A stretch of 64,000 nucleotides of DNA from Nocardiopsis sp. ATB16-24 (GTDB lineage: Bacteria > Actinomycetota > Actinomycetes > Streptosporangiales > Streptosporangiaceae). Positions 27,625 through 38,423 of the stretch are shown here, piece by piece. Under the pieces are notes generated by a model. The model was not told the DNA's origin. It searched no databases and saw only the letters and a program-made list of their open reading frames with translations. Each line of letters opens with the position of its first letter. Position 1 is the first letter of the stretch. The stretch is from the NCBI RefSeq assembly GCF_030271535.1, contig NZ_JASCXJ010000011.1, positions 1 to 64,000 on the forward strand, read 5' to 3'. Made by a program: the position numbers and the translations under genes.

Positions 27625-27820
27625 GCTTGCCTCTTTCCGTGGCTTGTATCTGGGTGCGGGCCCGGTCGGCGGCCCGGCCCCCGGGTCAGGACCGGTACGG
27701 GGCCGTCCATGGATGCCGCCGGCGCCCTTCGGCCGGGCGGGCGCCAGGGGCGGTGGACCGTCCCCGGCACCCTCGGTGGGACCGGGGTGCGCCCGGCCGA
27801 GCGCACCCCGATCTGCGTGC

Positions 27821-29236
<1,416 letters not shown>

Positions 29237-29277
29237 GACATCTCCTTGTGGGTGCTGTGTTTCCGCCGCTTCGCCTT

Positions 29278-29293
29278 ATACTCCGGGGAGTAT
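29278..29293. promoter_or_regulatory. CsoR/CstR-type operator 1
   Basis: ATACTCCGGGGAGTAT is a near-perfect palindrome upstream of the MBL-rhodanese gene. Three close variants precede the other genes of this module. The ATAC-G/C tract-GTAT form is the known style of the CsoR-family site. Confidence 0.8.
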
Positions 29294-29408
29294 CCGGCGG
29301 AGAGAGTGCGGCCATGGTCGTCGGGTGGTGGGGACCGCCTCCGGCCCGGAGGGGCGCGCCGATGCGACGCGCACCCCCCAAGGCCGACCGGTGATCAGCC
29401 GAGGGCGG

Positions 29409-29981
29409 TCATCGGCGGCCGCCGATCCGGGTGAGTGCGCCCTCGATATCGGTGTGGTTGCGGGGCTGGTTGTAGGGCAGTCGGGACAGGGCCATGCCCA
29501 TGGCGCAGGTGTCGGTGATCGCGGCGAAGGTCAATCCGGCACCGATGAGTCCGGCGACCACCACCGCCGGGGGCCACAGCAGTGAGGCCAGCACAGAGGT
29601 GAAGACGATCCCTCCGGCCACCAGACGGACCTGGCGTTCCAGGGACCACCGTTGCCGTCCGCGTACGAGGGGGGCTCCCTGGGCCTCCCAGGCGTTCATG
29701 CCGCCGTTCATCACCGCCGTCTCCCGCAGACCGGCCGCGGCCAGCCTGTCCTGGCACTGGCGGGCTCGGTTCCCCGACTGGCAGACGAGGACGAGGCGGC
29801 CACCGGCATCGGCGACGATGCGCTCCAGATGGGTGTCCACCTGCTGCAGCGGCAGGTTGACCGCGCCGGGGATATGGGAGTTCTCGTACTCGGCGGGAGT
29901 ACGCACGTCCACCAGCAGGGTGTCGGGATCGGTCTCGACCAGGCTGCGCACGGCATGTACGTCGAGGCTGTTGTCGGTCAT
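29409..29981 (-). CDS. Rhodanese with membrane tail (YgaP-like)
   Basis: This 190-aa protein has a rhodanese domain (about 1-110) with LLVDVRTPAEY and the active-site loop CQSGNR (Cys near 67). Two transmembrane helices follow (about 122-165) of the DUF2892 type, as in YgaP. It moves sulfane sulfur at the inner membrane face. The start ATG at 29981 follows AGGAGAG. Two CsoR-type operators lie 29 and 168 bp upstream. It belongs to the persulfide-response module with its neighbours on both sides. Confidence 0.85.
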   Translation of the reverse strand: MTDNSLDVHAVRSLVETDPDTLLVDVRTPAEYENSHIPGAVNLPLQQVDTHLERIVADAGGRLVLVCQSGNRARQCQDRLAAAGLRETAVMNGGMNAWEAQGAPLVRGRQRWSLERQVRLVAGGIVFTSVLASLLWPPAVVVAGLIGAGLTFAAITDTCAMGMALSRLPYNQPRNHTDIEGALTRIGGRR

Positions 29982-30009
29982 GTCTCTCCTTGGACGACAT
30001 CGGACTCCG

Positions 30010-30025
30010 ATACCCCGGGGAGTAT
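30010..30025. promoter_or_regulatory. CsoR/CstR-type operator 2
   Basis: ATACCCCGGGGAGTAT lies 29 bp upstream of the membrane rhodanese start and differs by one base from operator 1. Confidence 0.8.
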
Positions 30026-30148
30026 CGGGAGGGCAGTCGGGGCCCTCGGATACGGAAGAGCAGGTGGGCGAGCGGCGCAGCGGCTCACCGCCGCATCCCC
30101 TCACACGGTGCCGGGCTTCGCGCGCCTTGGCGCCCGAGAGCCCTCACC

Positions 30149-30164
30149 ATACTGGGGGGAGTAT
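30149..30164. promoter_or_regulatory. CsoR/CstR-type operator 3
   Basis: ATACTGGGGGGAGTAT is less symmetric but keeps the ATAC and GTAT ends. It lies between the repressor gene and operator 2, so the rhodanese promoter may be bound at two places. Confidence 0.7.
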
Positions 30165-30261
30165 ATGGAATTCACAGATGCGCCCTTGCGTCGAGCAACG
30201 AGGCATCCGTTGGAGCTGAAAACGTAGGGCGTCCGACACCACGGTCGGAGCCCGCAGGACC

Positions 30262-30540
<279 letters not shown>

Positions 30541-30554
30541 CTACCCGCCTCAAC

Positions 30555-30570
30555 ATACCCCCGGGTGTAT
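30555..30570. promoter_or_regulatory. CsoR/CstR-type operator 4
   Basis: ATACCCCCGGGTGTAT lies 30 bp upstream of the repressor's own start, consistent with autoregulation. Confidence 0.8.
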
Positions 30571-30800
30571 CTGTTCCGCCAGTCGCGTGAGACGCACCAC
30601 ACCATCCGGATCGACCGGCACGCCTTCCTCTCCACCTCGGGTACCGCGCGAACTCCCGGCCTCGGCCGCGGTCTCGGGGGGACACAAGGAGGCCGGGGTG
30701 TCCACAAGGCCGGGGTACATGGCCCGCGGCTTTCCGCGGCCCCGCACCGCCCTCGCCCTGGGGGGCCGAAAGCGCGACAACGCCGAGGTGGACAGGCTCC

Positions 30801-31802
30801 TCAGCGTCCGGCCGGCGAGCCGCAGCACTTCTTGTACTTGCGGCCCGAGCCGCACCAGCAGGCCTCGTTACGGGCGGGCGGCCACGGCCGGAATCGGGGG
30901 TCCTCGGGGGTGACCTCCTCCTGCGCCCAGGCCGCGACGGTGTCGCCGTCCGCCGGGTCCAGGTCGAAGCGCCGAGCGAACTCCTCGATCTCCTCCACCC
31001 CGTGCAGCACCACGCCCCGCCGCGCTCCGGGTTCCTCGCGGTCCCGCTCGCGCAGGGCCGTCTCGGAGGCACGGTAGTAGGCGTCGGCCCCCTGCTCCGC
31101 AGACTCCTCGGTGAGCAGTTTCCGAGCGCGGGCCTGCTCGAAGGCGTCCCGGGAGTAGAGCGCCTCCACGTCGGTGCGCTCCCGCCCCGGGTCCTGGGCA
31201 CCCGGGAACTCCATGAGGCTCTTCACCTGCCGTTGGGCCACGGCCAAGGCCACCTCGTCGTGCGCGTCCATCGACAGCCCCGACTTCATCCGTGCCAGCA
31301 GGCGGTTGACGATCGGCGCCAGAAGAAGGTCGTCCTCCTCCTCGGCGAGCTCTTCGGGCGGCACGGCCAGCAACCGCCAGGCGGAGATGTTGTAGCAGTG
31401 CAGCGCGTCCTCCCAGCGCTCCAGCTCCTGCAGGTGCTCGCCCAGGACCTGGGCGGGCCCCTCCTCCAGGGCACCGGGGGCCAACAGTGCGGAGGTGATC
31501 CGCTCCGCCTCGTCCCTGTCCGCCGCGTCCTGGCTCTCGCGCAGGGCCCTGACCAGTTCGACCGAGGCGTACTGACCGTCCTCGAAGGTGGGCGCGTGGT
31601 CGCGCAGGGTCCGCAGCACACGGCGGGCCTGGTCTTCGTGTCCCGCCTCCCCCAGGTTCGCGGCGAAGCCCATGAGGATCCCGCCCGCGTCGCCGGGGCG
31701 GGCGTCCAGGCCGTTGCGGATGTGGTCGGGCAGGTCCAGTTCCCCGAGCGCGCTCATCAGTGAGGCGGTGGCGGGGGTCGTTGCGGCTCCGTGGTCGGTC
31801 AT
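30801..31802 (-). CDS. SEC-C motif protein
   Basis: This 333-aa soluble protein has an acidic, TPR-like helical body (about 1-300). It ends in the zinc-binding SEC-C motif CWCGSGRKYKKCCG (about 316-329), the motif found at the C-terminus of SecA. Such proteins are thought to bind ribosomes or partner proteins, but no activity is known here. The ATG at 31802 is used; the frame continues upstream without a better start. A member of the palindrome family lies at 31901 upstream of it. Confidence 0.75.
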   Translation of the reverse strand: MTDHGAATTPATASLMSALGELDLPDHIRNGLDARPGDAGGILMGFAANLGEAGHEDQARRVLRTLRDHAPTFEDGQYASVELVRALRESQDAADRDEAERITSALLAPGALEEGPAQVLGEHLQELERWEDALHCYNISAWRLLAVPPEELAEEEDDLLLAPIVNRLLARMKSGLSMDAHDEVALAVAQRQVKSLMEFPGAQDPGRERTDVEALYSRDAFEQARARKLLTEESAEQGADAYYRASETALRERDREEPGARRGVVLHGVEEIEEFARRFDLDPADGDTVAAWAQEEVTPEDPRFRPWPPARNEACWCGSGRKYKKCCGSPAGR

Positions 31803-31900
31803 GGTCCCCAGCCTAGGGTCGACGGGCACGCGGGGTGGCCCCCTCGTCGGAACCGGTGGTGTGACCTGACCCCGTTCCCCGCCGTCGAAGGTCGGCAGTG

Positions 31901-31948
31901 CCTCTGGCGTCACCGTCGACGGCCGGCGGTGACGCCGGGAGCAAGATC
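31901..31948. repeat. Palindromic element, partial copy
   Basis: The inner stem GGCGTCACCG (31906-31915) pairs with CGGTGACGCC (31927-31936). The right flank GGGAGCAAGATC matches the copies at 550 and 17545, while the left outer arm is lost. It lies between two minus-strand genes, 71 bp after the TetR stop. Confidence 0.65.
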
Positions 31949-32019
31949 GGCCCAGGTCGGAATCGGTCGGTTCGCACGTGGGCCCGGCGGGGGCCGTGGG
32001 GCTCGTGCCCAGGTGCCCC

Positions 32020-32640
32020 TCAGTCCGCTCCGACCGCCTGGCGCGCGAGTTCGACCAGGGCCTCGGCGATCTCGTCGGTGGTGAAGGTGCGGGCCGATCC
32101 CGGTCTGCTGGGCCAAAAGCGCACGTTGTTCACCATGCCGATGAGGAAGCGGGCGATAAGCCGCACGTCGAGGTCGGCGCGGATGTCGCCGTTGTCCTGG
32201 GCCACCGTGACGAGGCTCTGGACGTGCGTCTCGAAGGCGCGTCTCCAGCCGTTGGCCGTGGCGAGGCACTCGCCGGTCAGATGGCGGCGCTCGGTGAAGA
32301 GGATGTGGGCCCGTTCGATGTTCTCCAGGTACCACGTCGTGGAACGACGCAGGTACTCCATCAGCTCCTCCAGAGGTTCCAGACCCAGCCGGGAGACCTC
32401 CGAGGCGATCTCGGTGGTCTCCTCGTGGGAGGATTCCACGATCCGGAAGAGCAGCTCCTCCTTGGAGCTGAAGTAGTGGTAGAGGCTGCCTTTGAGCACT
32501 CCCACCCGGTCGGCGACCTCCTGGATGGAGGTCGCCGCGTAGCCGCGCTCGGACATCACCGCGATGGCCGCCTCCATGACGTCGGCGTCGCGCTTGCGCG
32601 GCGCACGCCGACGTCGGGGGGTCGAGGCACTCCGTGGCAC
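32020..32640 (-). CDS. TetR-family transcriptional regulator
   Basis: This 206-aa repressor has a basic N-terminal tail and then the TetR helix-turn-helix, with ATSIQEVADRVGV and GSLYHYFSSKEEL (about 35-65). The C-terminal ligand domain includes ERRHLTGE and resembles regulators of the KstR2/FadR group that sense acyl-CoAs. A GTG at 32640 with AAGGAG six bases upstream is the start; a longer frame lacks a ribosome site. No clear target gene adjoins, so its regulon is probably elsewhere. Confidence 0.85.
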   Translation of the reverse strand: MPRSASTPRRRRAPRKRDADVMEAAIAVMSERGYAATSIQEVADRVGVLKGSLYHYFSSKEELLFRIVESSHEETTEIASEVSRLGLEPLEELMEYLRRSTTWYLENIERAHILFTERRHLTGECLATANGWRRAFETHVQSLVTVAQDNGDIRADLDVRLIARFLIGMVNNVRFWPSRPGSARTFTTDEIAEALVELARQAVGAD

Positions 32641-33416
32641 CCTGCGCTCCTTCTGTGCCCGGTCCGCGGAACGGCGCGATCCAGGCCCCACCGTCCCACG
32701 GGTTCATCGATCACACGTCCGTTCGACATTAGCATTCCGCCACCACGCGACGACTGCGAGGAATGCGGGCCGTAGCGACGTGGTGGACGACCGGGGGCCA
32801 CCGCCGCCCCCTGTTCGAAGGAGGTCCCCGTGACCGAACCGACCACGTCCTCCGTGTCCTGAGGAGGCGCCGTCCGGGAGGGGGCCCTCACTCGGCCCTC
32901 GGCCACCTCGCACGCCTGCGACCTGGCGGTCCGACCGGGACACGGCATGAGCCACCGCGCGGCGCACCCGCCCTTCTCCCACGTGCCGGTCAAGAAACAC
33001 GGGGAGGGCCCTACCCGGTCAGCGTCTCCTCGGCGATGGAGCCGCTGACCATGGGGCCCATGGCTGCCGCTTGGGGGGACCCGGCCGCCCGGTGGACGGG
33101 GAGGTCCTCCTCTGTCGACCCATGACGCCGGCCGACGGTTTCGATGCCCAGGAACTGTGGTCGGTCGACCGGCCGTGTCCCACCCGGGGATCGATCGTGC
33201 CGTTCCGCACGGGGACGGCAAAGGCACGGCTCCGACCGCTGTCTCTGTGTGGGCGTGGGACCGCCGGTGTCCCGCCTCAGGCGGGACACCGGGGAGACCA
33301 CGCGTGATGGCCGCATGACCCGGACTCCCCATGATCGACCGGACCGTTCGGCGGATCGTGTGTCACGGTCCTCGGCCGCCCATGCGACGAACCCTGGGCC
33401 CCGCCCCGATCGCCCG
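32641..33416. other. Gene-free stretch with a 29-bp palindrome
   Basis: No gene is supported in these 776 bp. At 33264-33292 lies a perfect palindrome, CCGGTGTCCCGCCT then C then its complement, with essentially no loop, more like a protein-binding site or cruciform than a terminator. It is about 125 bp downstream (minus strand) of the cupin stop. Confidence 0.5.
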
Positions 33417-33785
33417 CTACCGCTGGTGAATCTGGCTGCGAGGGTCCAACAACATCACCAGGATCTGGGCGGGCCCGACGGGGGTGACCGCGTGGGGCAT
33501 GGACCGGGCCACGTGGATCATTCCGCCCGGCCCCAGGTCGTGGCTGTGTCCCTCGACGTCGAACCGGACCCGTCCCTCGATGACCTGCACCAGGATCGGC
33601 GAGGGGGCGGAGTGCTCGGTGAGCTCGGAGTCGGCGTCGAAGACCATGTGCACGACCCTGACGTCGTCGTTGGAGAACAACCGCGCGGGCGCGACCCTGC
33701 CCTCCTTGCCGGGATTGCGTTCCCTGATCTGGTCGAACCCCGTGGTGATGAGCGTGGCCGTCACACCGTCGTCACTCGTGTGCAC
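33417..33785 (-). CDS. Small cupin-domain protein
   Basis: This 122-aa single-domain cupin has a beta-barrel with ELTEHSAPSPILVQVIEG and HVARSMPHAV, the two cupin motifs. One metal His of motif 1 is replaced by Ser or Ala. Such proteins bind small ligands or act as isomerases or dioxygenases, and none can be chosen here. It starts at a GTG at 33785 with GGGAGGAAGA upstream. The MgtC-like gene 143 bp away is on the same strand. Confidence 0.75.
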   Translation of the reverse strand: MHTSDDGVTATLITTGFDQIRERNPGKEGRVAPARLFSNDDVRVVHMVFDADSELTEHSAPSPILVQVIEGRVRFDVEGHSHDLGPGGMIHVARSMPHAVTPVGPAQILVMLLDPRSQIHQR

Positions 33786-33928
33786 GTTCTTCCTCCCGTC
33801 CTTGGGCGGGCACCGGACGCTCCGGCGCACCCGCGTACGGCCCAGCCTGGCACGCGCGGTCCTGGGCCGCACCGGTTCCGCGCCACGGGAGTTTCCGGAT
33901 CAGGCCGACTCCGAGAGGGCGACCGCAC

Positions 33929-34633
33929 TCATTCGGACCGCTCCTCCAATTCCCGCCAGTGCACCGAGAACACCTCCGGTTCCAGGCTGAGCCTTCTGAC
34001 CAACTGCTCCAGCGCCTCCTCCCGCTGCCCGTTGGTGGAGATCTCCACCAGCACCGACACCGATTCCCGGTCCTCCACCAGACGACCGCTGTCCACGGAG
34101 CGCAGTGTGAAGTCGGCGTCGGACAGCGCCTGCAACAACAGGGCCCTGACGTGGGCGTCCTGGGAGTCCCTGCACACGACCCGGACCTGGTAGGCGGTCT
34201 CCACCTCGGAGGAGGACGAGGGACGCTTCTGCAGCTTCCGGGCGATCGGCCGCAGCAGGATGTTGGCGGCCATCACCGCCGCCGCGCCCATCGTCGCCCC
34301 CAGGTACAGACCACTGCCCGCCAGGACCCCCACGGCCGCGGCACACCAGATGGTCGCGGCCGTGTTGATACCGCGGACGTTGACACCGTCGCGCAGGATG
34401 ACGCCCGCGCCGAGGAAGCCGATACCCGACACCACCTGGGCCGCGATACGGGTGGGGCTGACCTCCTCCACGGTGTTGGCGGCCAAGAGCACGAAGAGCG
34501 CCGATCCCACCGAGACCAGCACGTTGGTCCGCAGACCCGCCATGCGCGCCCGCCACTGGCGTTCGACACCGACCAGCGCGCCCAAGGCGAAGGCGCAACC
34601 GAGCCGGAGCGCGAACTCCCACCATTCCAACAT
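33929..34633 (-). CDS. MgtC/SapB-family membrane protein
   Basis: This 234-aa protein has four to five transmembrane helices in the first 135 residues, with the conserved GALVGVERQWR (about 18-28), GIGFLGAGVI (about 70-79) and GINTAATIW (about 88-96) of MgtC. A C-terminal ACT-like domain (about 145-230) follows. Family members are linked to growth in low magnesium and to virulence or acid stress through inhibition of ATP synthase. The start ATG at 34633 faces the divergent methyltransferase-like gene. Confidence 0.85.
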   Translation of the reverse strand: MLEWWEFALRLGCAFALGALVGVERQWRARMAGLRTNVLVSVGSALFVLLAANTVEEVSPTRIAAQVVSGIGFLGAGVILRDGVNVRGINTAATIWCAAAVGVLAGSGLYLGATMGAAAVMAANILLRPIARKLQKRPSSSSEVETAYQVRVVCRDSQDAHVRALLLQALSDADFTLRSVDSGRLVEDRESVSVLVEISTNGQREEALEQLVRRLSLEPEVFSVHWRELEERSE

Positions 34634-34793
34634 CCACGGCCCTCCCGGTACATGCGCCGTCGTGTACGGCCCATCGGTACTGCCCGGCTACCCCGAGGCG
34701 GCCTCACATACACCCCCATGGATGTGAACCAGCCCAACCACATCTCATTCTCCGGCGTTCATCGCGCCACAGGTGCGGAGGAAAGGGCGGTGT

Positions 34794-34799
34794 GTATAG
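34794..34799 (+). promoter_or_regulatory. Probable -10 box
   Basis: TATAGT lies about 40 bp before the start of the HsdM/HsdS-like gene and is an excellent match to the actinobacterial -10 consensus. The -35 region is not clear. Confidence 0.45.
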
Positions 34800-34837
34800 T
34801 CATGACCGGTCGGCTGTCGGCGCGGAGGGAGGGGCCC

Positions 34838-36904
34838 ATGGGCACCGGTGACGTGGAGGTGAGCTCGGCCGACATCGCCAGGATCGCGGGGGTCAAGCCC
34901 ACAGCGGTGAGCAACTGGCGGCGGCGTCACGACGACTTCCCCGAACCGGTGGGAGGTACCGACCGCAGTCCCCGTTTCGACCTGGGCCAGGTGGAGGAGT
35001 GGCTGGCCACCCACCGTCGGGTGCCGGCCATCGACCCCGACCAGCGGCTGTGGCAGGCACTGGACTCCCTGCGCTCCGCGGTGTCCGCCGACGCGGTACT
35101 GGTCTGGACGGGGGTCCTGCTGCTGTACCTGCGGCACGAACCCGACCTGCTGGAGTCCGACCACGACCCCGCCGTACTGCTCACCCGGGCCGGGCGGGCC
35201 TTCGAGGAATCCCTGCGCCAGGCGGGACTGACCGCGTTGGCCGAGCGACCGCCCGAAAGCCTGCCCGACACCCAGGTGGCGCCGCTGGTGGACGCGGCCG
35301 TGCGCGCCGCGCGCCAGAGCGGCCCCCAGACCTCCTTCGGACGTCTTCTGAGTCGCCTGGACCAGCGCTCCCCCTCCGGTTCGCACACGCTCCCACCCGA
35401 GCTGGCCGACCTCATGGTGCGCCTTTCCGGTGACGGGGACGGTGTAGTGGATCCGGCCTGCGGACGTGGGGAACTGTTGCTCGCCGCCGCGCGCGGGGGC
35501 CGCCGCGTGCTTTTGGGACAGGACGGCGACACCGCGTCGGTGTGGCTGAGCGCCCTGCGCCTGGCCTTCGCCGACGTCCTCTCCCCCCAGGTGGACCTAC
35601 GTGTGGCCGACGCCCTGCGTTCTCCGTCCTTCTCCGAGGAGAGCGCGGACGCCGTCCTGTGCGCCCCGCCGTTCAGCGAGCGCAACTGGGGCGCCGAGGA
35701 ACTCGCCGACGATCCCCGGTGGAGGTACGGGGTGCCTCCGCGGCTGGAGTCGGATCTGGCCTGGGTCCAGCACTGCCTGTCCCAGGTACGCCCCGGTGGG
35801 TCGGTGGTCATGCTCATGCCTCCAGGCGCCGCCCAGCGCCCGTCGGGGCGGCGTATCCGCCGGTCCCTGTTGCGTGCGGGCGCCTTTCGCGCGGTGATCT
35901 CCCTACCGCCCGGGTTCGCCGCCCACTACGCCGTGCCCCTGCAGTTGTGGGTCCTGCGCCGTCCCGGACGCGATGAGGCACCCGCTCCCCTGCTGTTCGT
36001 GGACACCGCGGCGCACGAGACGGCCCAGACGCCCCCCGCATCCCAGGTCATCGCCGTGGTCGACCGGTCGTGGGATGGCTATCTCGCCGATCCCGTGGGT
36101 TTCGCCGAGCAGCCGGGGACGGCGCGTGTCCTGGACGTGGCCGACCTGCTGGACGAGGACGTCGACCTGACACCCCGTGCCCATCTGCCGGTACCGCGTG
36201 CCTCGGCCGAAGACCTGGATGTGTTCGCCGAGCGCCGTGGCAGCTGGGAGAGCATGCTGAGCGCACTGCGCACATTGGTGCCCGAGGTCCCGCGGATCGA
36301 ACCCGACGGTGAGACCAGCGGGTTCGTCACCCTGGGGGAACTGGCCCGGGCCGGTTCGGTGACGATCCGGCGGCCCCTCCCACGACGTTCGCCGGAGGAG
36401 GAGGGCGTCCGTATCAACGCCAGGGTGGTCACCGGCGAGGACGTGGTGCGGGGGACCTCCCCCTCCCGTACGGAGGAGGTGGACGCCGACCCGATGCGCA
36501 ATCCGCCCATCCAGGAGGGTGACGTGCTCATCCCCTCCCTGGCCCGCAGACCCATCGCCCGCGTGGCGACCGCCGAGGACGCGGGCGCTCACCCGGGCAG
36601 TGGCCTGTACGTGGTGCGCACCAACCCGGCCGCCGTCGACCCGTGGTTCCTGGCGGGCCTGATCACCAGTTCGGCGGAGGCGCGCAACATCGCCCGGGTG
36701 GGCAGCAGCATGCGCGGCCACCTGCGGGTGGATCCGTCCCGGGTGCGGCTCCCGGTGCTGACGGTGGAGGAACAACGACGCCACGGGGAGCTCTTCCGTC
36801 AGGTGGCGCGGTTCCGTGAGGCTCTGGTCGAGCTCCAGGAGCTGGGCGGGGAGCTGGCCGACCAGGCCGTCGACCTCATCGCCGGACAGTGGCGGGCCCC
36901 CTGA
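34838..36904 (+). CDS. Solitary HsdM/HsdS-like fusion with HTH
   Basis: This 688-aa protein starts with a helix-turn-helix (about 8-50, ADIARIAGVKPTAVSNW). An N6-adenine methylase domain (about 180-400) follows, with SAM motif I VDPACGRGE (204-212). The C-terminal half resembles a type I specificity subunit (QEGDVLIPSLARRP, then a terminal coiled coil). Motif IV, normally NPPF or DPPF, reads A276-P-P-F, which removes the residue that holds the target amine. No restriction subunit is nearby. It may be a DNA-binding regulator derived from a methylase. The start ATG at 34838 has GGAGGGAGGGG upstream; an earlier ATG at 34802 lies too near the -10 box. Confidence 0.75.
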   Translation: MGTGDVEVSSADIARIAGVKPTAVSNWRRRHDDFPEPVGGTDRSPRFDLGQVEEWLATHRRVPAIDPDQRLWQALDSLRSAVSADAVLVWTGVLLLYLRHEPDLLESDHDPAVLLTRAGRAFEESLRQAGLTALAERPPESLPDTQVAPLVDAAVRAARQSGPQTSFGRLLSRLDQRSPSGSHTLPPELADLMVRLSGDGDGVVDPACGRGELLLAAARGGRRVLLGQDGDTASVWLSALRLAFADVLSPQVDLRVADALRSPSFSEESADAVLCAPPFSERNWGAEELADDPRWRYGVPPRLESDLAWVQHCLSQVRPGGSVVMLMPPGAAQRPSGRRIRRSLLRAGAFRAVISLPPGFAAHYAVPLQLWVLRRPGRDEAPAPLLFVDTAAHETAQTPPASQVIAVVDRSWDGYLADPVGFAEQPGTARVLDVADLLDEDVDLTPRAHLPVPRASAEDLDVFAERRGSWESMLSALRTLVPEVPRIEPDGETSGFVTLGELARAGSVTIRRPLPRRSPEEEGVRINARVVTGEDVVRGTSPSRTEEVDADPMRNPPIQEGDVLIPSLARRPIARVATAEDAGAHPGSGLYVVRTNPAAVDPWFLAGLITSSAEARNIARVGSSMRGHLRVDPSRVRLPVLTVEEQRRHGELFRQVARFREALVELQELGGELADQAVDLIAGQWRAP

Positions 36905-36952
36905 TCCGGTGCGGGCCGCGCGATCCCGGCCCGCCCTCCCACGCGCACGTGC

Positions 36953-38230
36953 TCAGAAGGTGTCGGTGACACGTTTGCCGTCGTCGTCCTTGACGATGGT
37001 GAAGGAGTCCACGGTCCGGCCGTCCTGGGTACGGGCGCTGTACTCCAGGCGCCCGCCGTCCACCTCGACCACCTGGAAGGTCGAGGCCCCCTCGTCTTGC
37101 GCACGGACCTCGGCGCCGTGCTCGGTCCACCCCTCCTCCCGGGCCTCGTAGGCCTTGGGGCCGGTCACCGCGACCACGTAGACCGGCCCGGTGTGCCGGT
37201 CGGGGTCCTCGGTCCGGTGTTCGACCAGGTTGCCGCGACCGTAGGAGTGGTCGTGCCCCTGCAGGACCAGGTCCACGTCGAACTCCTCCAGGACCGGCAG
37301 CCACTCCCGACGCAGGAGTGCGTTGTCGTGGTCGGGGTGGTTGGAGAAGACCGGGTGGTGGAAGGTGACCACGGTCCACCGGTGGGGGTTGTCGGACAGC
37401 ACCCGTTCCAACCACTGACGTTGTGCCCGCAACCACTCCTCGGCGCTGTGCGGGGTGGCGTCGCGGTAGTTGGAGTTGAGCACCACGAAGCGCACACCTT
37501 GGTAGTCGGTGTGGTGGACGGTCCGGGACAGGCCGCCGGATCGGTCGGGGCCGTCGGCCGAGCCGGGGAACTGTCTGGTCCAGCGTCCGCTCAGCCCCTC
37601 GTCGGTGTACTCGTGGTTGCCGGGAGCGGCCAGGTGGTTCATGTTCGCGGTGGCCGGGCCGAAGGCCTCGAACCACTCGTCCCAGTCCGTGTCGCTGTCG
37701 GCGGAATCGACCAGGTCGCCGGAGTGCAGGGCCAGCGCGGCGTCGGGTTCGGTCTCCAGTCCGGCGCGGATGACGGGGGCCGCCCGGTCGGCGATGTCGT
37801 TCTGGACGTCGCCGAAGTGCAGGAACACGAAGGGTTCGGCCCCCTCCGCGGCGGTGGTGAAGGTGTGGTGGCCGCTGACCGCGCCACCGTCCCCGCTCTG
37901 GTCGCCGATCCGGTAGTGGTAGGCGGTGTTCGGTTCCAGCCCGGTGGCCGTGCCCACGTAGCCGGTCCGACCGCCCTCGTCTCCGGTGGCGTGCGCCTCG
38001 AACCGCGTGATCCGTTCGGGGTCCTTCTGTGGGGCGACCTCCAGGAAGAGGTCCATCTCGGCGTGCTCGGCCCACCAGGTCAGGGTCTGGGAGGTGGCGG
38101 GATCGGTGCCGGGCGACAGGACGAGGTGTTGGACCGGGTCCTCGTCAGGGCTCTGAGGGCCGCAGGCGCCCAGACCCACGGTGATGACGGCGGCGCCCAC
38201 CAGGGCCGAGACCCGGCGTCGGACGGGCAC
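36953..38230 (-). CDS. Purple-acid-phosphatase-like lipoprotein
   Basis: This 425-aa exported metallophosphoesterase has an N-terminal signal with lipobox LGAC (Cys at about 23), then a fibronectin-like domain (about 35-125) as in purple acid phosphatases. The two-metal catalytic domain contains FGDVQND, HSGDLVDS, GNHEY, TFHHPVFS and LQGHDHSYGR. All metal ligands seem present. It should release phosphate from esters outside the cell. A GTG at 38230 with GGAGG is the start. It converges with the HsdM/HsdS-like gene 48 bp away. The phosphatase gene is monocistronic. Confidence 0.85.
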   Translation of the reverse strand: MPVRRRVSALVGAAVITVGLGACGPQSPDEDPVQHLVLSPGTDPATSQTLTWWAEHAEMDLFLEVAPQKDPERITRFEAHATGDEGGRTGYVGTATGLEPNTAYHYRIGDQSGDGGAVSGHHTFTTAAEGAEPFVFLHFGDVQNDIADRAAPVIRAGLETEPDAALALHSGDLVDSADSDTDWDEWFEAFGPATANMNHLAAPGNHEYTDEGLSGRWTRQFPGSADGPDRSGGLSRTVHHTDYQGVRFVVLNSNYRDATPHSAEEWLRAQRQWLERVLSDNPHRWTVVTFHHPVFSNHPDHDNALLRREWLPVLEEFDVDLVLQGHDHSYGRGNLVEHRTEDPDRHTGPVYVVAVTGPKAYEAREEGWTEHGAEVRAQDEGASTFQVVEVDGGRLEYSARTQDGRTVDSFTIVKDDDGKRVTDTF

Positions 38231-38377
38231 GCCCTCCGTTGCGGTGATGCGATCAGCCTCTTCTCATCCACTCCGTCCTCGGCGGCGCGAAACGGGACGC
38301 CTGTGGCGACCGCGTCGCTGGTGCGCTTCCTACCCCGACCAGGAGCGGGAAACGTGACGTGGGCGGGAAGGGGGGCC

Positions 38378-38409
38378 GTGTCCCCGGTGGTGGAGACCAC
38401 CGGGGACAC
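38378..38409 (-). terminator. Perfect hairpin terminator
   Basis: GTGTCCCCGGTGGT and ACCACCGGGGACAC form a perfect 14-bp stem with a GGAG loop, 15 bp beyond the minus-strand stop at 38424. No U-run follows, as is common in high-GC actinomycetes. Confidence 0.75.
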
Positions 38410-38423
38410 TCCGACAGGACCCG

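Noticed and set aside
33959..34837. N-terminal extension of the methylase-like gene into the MgtC region
   Set aside because: The extension overlaps a conserved MgtC gene on the other strand. A -10 box and ribosome site place the start at 34838.
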